A stretch of 64,000 bases of DNA from JAHFRG01 sp041495205 (GTDB lineage Bacteria > Pseudomonadota > Gammaproteobacteria > Burkholderiales > JAHFRG01), in assembly GCA_041495205.1 (NCBI GenBank), contig JBGQCF010000005.1, positions 1 to 64,000 on the forward strand. The letters are read 5' to 3'. Below, in pieces: positions 62,243 through 64,000 of this stretch. The translations under genes and the position numbers were made by a program. The notes under the pieces were generated by a model. It was not told where the DNA came from. It made no database searches and saw nothing but the letters and a program-made list of their open reading frames with translations. How positions within the stretch are numbered: the first letter of the stretch is position 1; every line of letters begins with the position of its first letter.

Positions 62243-63214
62243 CTATTTGCCGGTGTAGTACACTGAATTGCCGATTTGCATTACGGTCATTGCCGGGGCT
62301 TCGCCCAACACTGTGATCTGGTATTCGTCCACGGGTTTGGTATAAATATTCAGCGCGCCACGTTTTGACAGCCCGTTTAAAGGCTTAGCTCCGGAATTGA
62401 GCGGTTCGATGAATACCGACACCGCCGCCAACCCGTCAGAGTAAACGATATGCGAAATCGGCGCCGGCTTGCCGCTGATCATGCGCTTGACTTCCATGAT
62501 TTTCCTGAATCCTGCGGGTGGGCTTTTGAGAGTCCATCCGGTTTCTGTGGACATCGGCCCGGGCTGCCCGGCGCGGTCATAACGCCAGCCCGCGGCTTTG
62601 GCTGGGTATTTCGGTTTAAGCATTTCCTCATCTATCGGCCCGCCGATATTTAGCTGTGTAAACGAAAATTGCTCCACCACTTCGTTTTTTTCGTCCAGCA
62701 TGCTGGCTTTTAGCAGCAAGCCCGAATTGATATCCGCCCAAAAGCGGTGCCCGTAGCGCAGGCCGTCCTTGGGTTGCAGCACCAACCCCTGGCAATCGAA
62801 CCCTGCAATGCGCTCCTGCTCGCCTTTTTTAATCACATAACTTTCGCCGAGGTTGCTTAAATACTCGGGAAGCAAGGCTGGGAAAGCCTTAGCCGCCTTG
62901 CGTTTCTCCACTTTCACGGTTTTGCTTTCCGGCAAAAAACATTGCACTTCGTCGTTGTTGCGAATAATCTCGCGCGGCAGACCGTCCATGATTTCAAGTT
63001 TTTCGTGCTCACCGGAACCGTCCACCGCATGCACAATTCGGGAGGTTTCAACATGGTTGCCGTATTGGTAGATGAAAGTGCCGCTGTAATTCAATTGATG
63101 CGCGGCGGAAGCGATTTTCTGCAGCCACGCCAGGACGTCATCAGAAGGCGCGGGACTGTCCGCCAGCAGGGTTGGGGGCCAGGCTAGGAACAGGCTGAGC
63201 AGCAGGACTCTCAT
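62243..63214 (-). CDS. rseB: Sigma-E factor regulatory protein RseB/MucB
   Basis: 323 residues with a signal peptide (LFLAWPPTLLA). LNYSGTFIYQYGNHVETSRIVHAVD is the lipid-binding N-terminal domain, and the C-terminal part includes FVVYSDGLAAVSVF-like IVYSDGLAAVSVFIEPL. It binds RseA in the periplasm and protects it from cleavage. Its start overlaps the RseA stop by 4 bases. Confidence 0.93.
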   Translation of the reverse strand: MRVLLLSLFLAWPPTLLADSPAPSDDVLAWLQKIASAAHQLNYSGTFIYQYGNHVETSRIVHAVDGSGEHEKLEIMDGLPREIIRNNDEVQCFLPESKTVKVEKRKAAKAFPALLPEYLSNLGESYVIKKGEQERIAGFDCQGLVLQPKDGLRYGHRFWADINSGLLLKASMLDEKNEVVEQFSFTQLNIGGPIDEEMLKPKYPAKAAGWRYDRAGQPGPMSTETGWTLKSPPAGFRKIMEVKRMISGKPAPISHIVYSDGLAAVSVFIEPLNSGAKPLNGLSKRGALNIYTKPVDEYQITVLGEAPAMTVMQIGNSVYYTGK

Positions 63215-63726
63215 CGGTTGGTTTCCGGGGCACCGTCCGAAACTGTGCGTACGTAAGGCGCGACACCTTGTATCGTTGTGCTGGGTGAAAATTCCTGGTG
63301 GGCTAACAAGTATTCGTTGACATTGCTGTTGAGAGGATATCTGGGTAGGCTGGCCAAGGCTGCGGCATTGGATTGTTGGGTGGCCGCAAGGTTGTCTTTG
63401 GCCTTGTCGGTATTGTTTTGCAGGACTACCCAGGCCACCATGGCCACTGCGGCGAGCGAAGCGGCGATCGACAGTGCCGCGATCTTGGTTTTATGCAGCA
63501 GAGGACGGCGCGGCGCCAGGATAACCGGTTCCAGAGCCAGTTTTTCCTTGATGCGTTTGCCGAATTCTGCGGAAACGATGCCGGTTTGCCGCATCACGTC
63601 GCCAATCAGATGATAACCAAACCAGACATCGCGCAGCTCTTCATCTTGCTTGAGTCTGGAAATCGCAGTAGCTGCGTCTTCCCGGTCCAGTTCACCGTCC
63701 ATCAAGGCCGATATATCGTGTTTCAT
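63211..63726 (-). CDS. rseA: Anti-sigma-E factor RseA/MucA
   Basis: 171 residues from ATG 63726 with GAGGTGGTG before it; the longer frame overlaps rpoE and is rejected. The cytoplasmic N-terminus has the family LMDGELDREDAATAISRLKQD segment, one membrane helix follows at about residues 83-102 (IAALSIAASLAAVAMVAWVVL) and a short periplasmic tail. It holds sigma-E inactive until envelope stress cleaves it. Confidence 0.92.
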   Translation of the reverse strand: MKHDISALMDGELDREDAATAISRLKQDEELRDVWFGYHLIGDVMRQTGIVSAEFGKRIKEKLALEPVILAPRRPLLHKTKIAALSIAASLAAVAMVAWVVLQNNTDKAKDNLAATQQSNAAALASLPRYPLNSNVNEYLLAHQEFSPSTTIQGVAPYVRTVSDGAPETNR

Positions 63727-63728
63727 AA

Positions 63729-64000
63729 TCACCACCTCTTGTCTTTGCTGGTGCCGAGCATCGGCCGAAGTTTCTCGGCTATCGCCTCGCGCGCCCGAAA
63801 AATCCGCGAACGCACGGTGCCAATGGGGCAACTCATGATTGATGCAATATCCTCGTAACTCAGTCCTTCAATTTCACGCAGCGTAATCGCGGTTCTAAGC
63901 TCGTCAGGCAGCTCTTGCAGCGTTTGGTTCACTGTGTTGGCTATCTGCTTGCTCATCAACTCGTTCTCGGGCGTATTCAGGTCCTTGAGTTGCTCGCCAT
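63729..64000 (-). CDS. rpoE: RNA polymerase sigma-E factor, C-terminal part
   Basis: About 90 residues before the right edge of the window. The region-4 helix-turn-helix is intact: LPDELRTAITLREIEGLSYEDIA, then CPIGTVRSRIFRAREAI. Region 2 lies outside. It directs transcription of envelope-stress genes; RseA and RseB, encoded next, control it. Confidence 0.93.
   Translation of the reverse strand, partial: GEQLKDLNTPENELMSKQIANTVNQTLQELPDELRTAITLREIEGLSYEDIASIMSCPIGTVRSRIFRAREAIAEKLRPMLGTSKDKRW

Noticed and set aside
63727..63831. N-terminal extension of RseA
   Set aside because: It lies within rpoE; the ATG at 63726 has a good ribosome binding site and the family start.
1..64000. CRISPR array
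   Set aside because: No regular short repeats with unique spacers seen anywhere; the only direct repeats are the two 277-bp copies and tRNA pieces.

Overview
The window is about 64 kb of chromosome from a Gram-negative bacterium, most likely a betaproteobacterium (Nitrosomonadales/Gallionellales-like). The gene order supports this: rpmF-plsX-fabH-fabD-fabG-acpP-fabF-pabC-mltG-tmk-holB-pilZ-tatD, rpoE-rseA-rseB-degQ-lepA-lepB-DUF4845-rnc-era-recO-pdxJ-acpS-nagZ, and pgsA followed by tRNA-Gly, tRNA-Cys and tRNA-Leu are typical of that class. Most of the window is well-packed housekeeping DNA. Three accessory zones interrupt it. The assignment rests on gene order and recalled family knowledge, not on a database search.

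Region by region. 1-333: the 5' part of a TauE/SafE permease. 515-3171: an integron-type cassette array without a visible integrase, all genes on +. It holds attC-like sites and cassette ORFs for a membrane-anchored protein, a HEPN-like protein, two small lipoproteins and a truncated 40-codon ORF. One attC is interrupted by a REP-like inverted-repeat element. 3168-6250: PilZ protein, tRNA-Asn, AsmA protein, aspartate/aromatic aminotransferase. 6335-14436: uvrB and a tripartite RND efflux operon. 14649-20275: a di-haem DUF1111 protein, a zincin-like protein, a low-molecular-weight tyrosine phosphatase, MarC and RNase E. 20624-23813: rluC, a HAD phosphatase, a Rieske gene split by a 276-bp repeat, and sppA. 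23810-35965: a SAM methyltransferase and maf on minus, then yceD-rpmF, the fatty-acid cluster and tmk/holB/pilZ/tatD.

36210-47550 is an accessory zone: a USP and Lon-like protease pair, RtcA, an RNase Z-like metallo-hydrolase, DUF99, DUF72, CapA and a PolX-like helix-hairpin-helix protein. It also holds small or broken genes (a DUF2905 stub and an SRAP remnant). It ends at the tRNA cluster. 48107-64000 is again conserved core: pgsA, uvrC, UDG, EF-P, a cation efflux protein, and the long minus-strand rpoE-to-nagZ block.

How the parts work together. rpmF through fabF makes acyl chains and, with plsX, phosphatidate precursors; acpS further along activates the ACP. rpoE/rseA/rseB/degQ is the envelope-stress circuit, next to lepB and lepA. 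uvrB and uvrC give nucleotide excision repair, with UDG adding base excision. The most interesting parts are the integrase-less attC array with its disrupted attC, and the two copies of a ~277-bp terminal-inverted-repeat element flanked by TA. One copy has broken the Rieske gene; the other lies between degQ and lepA.
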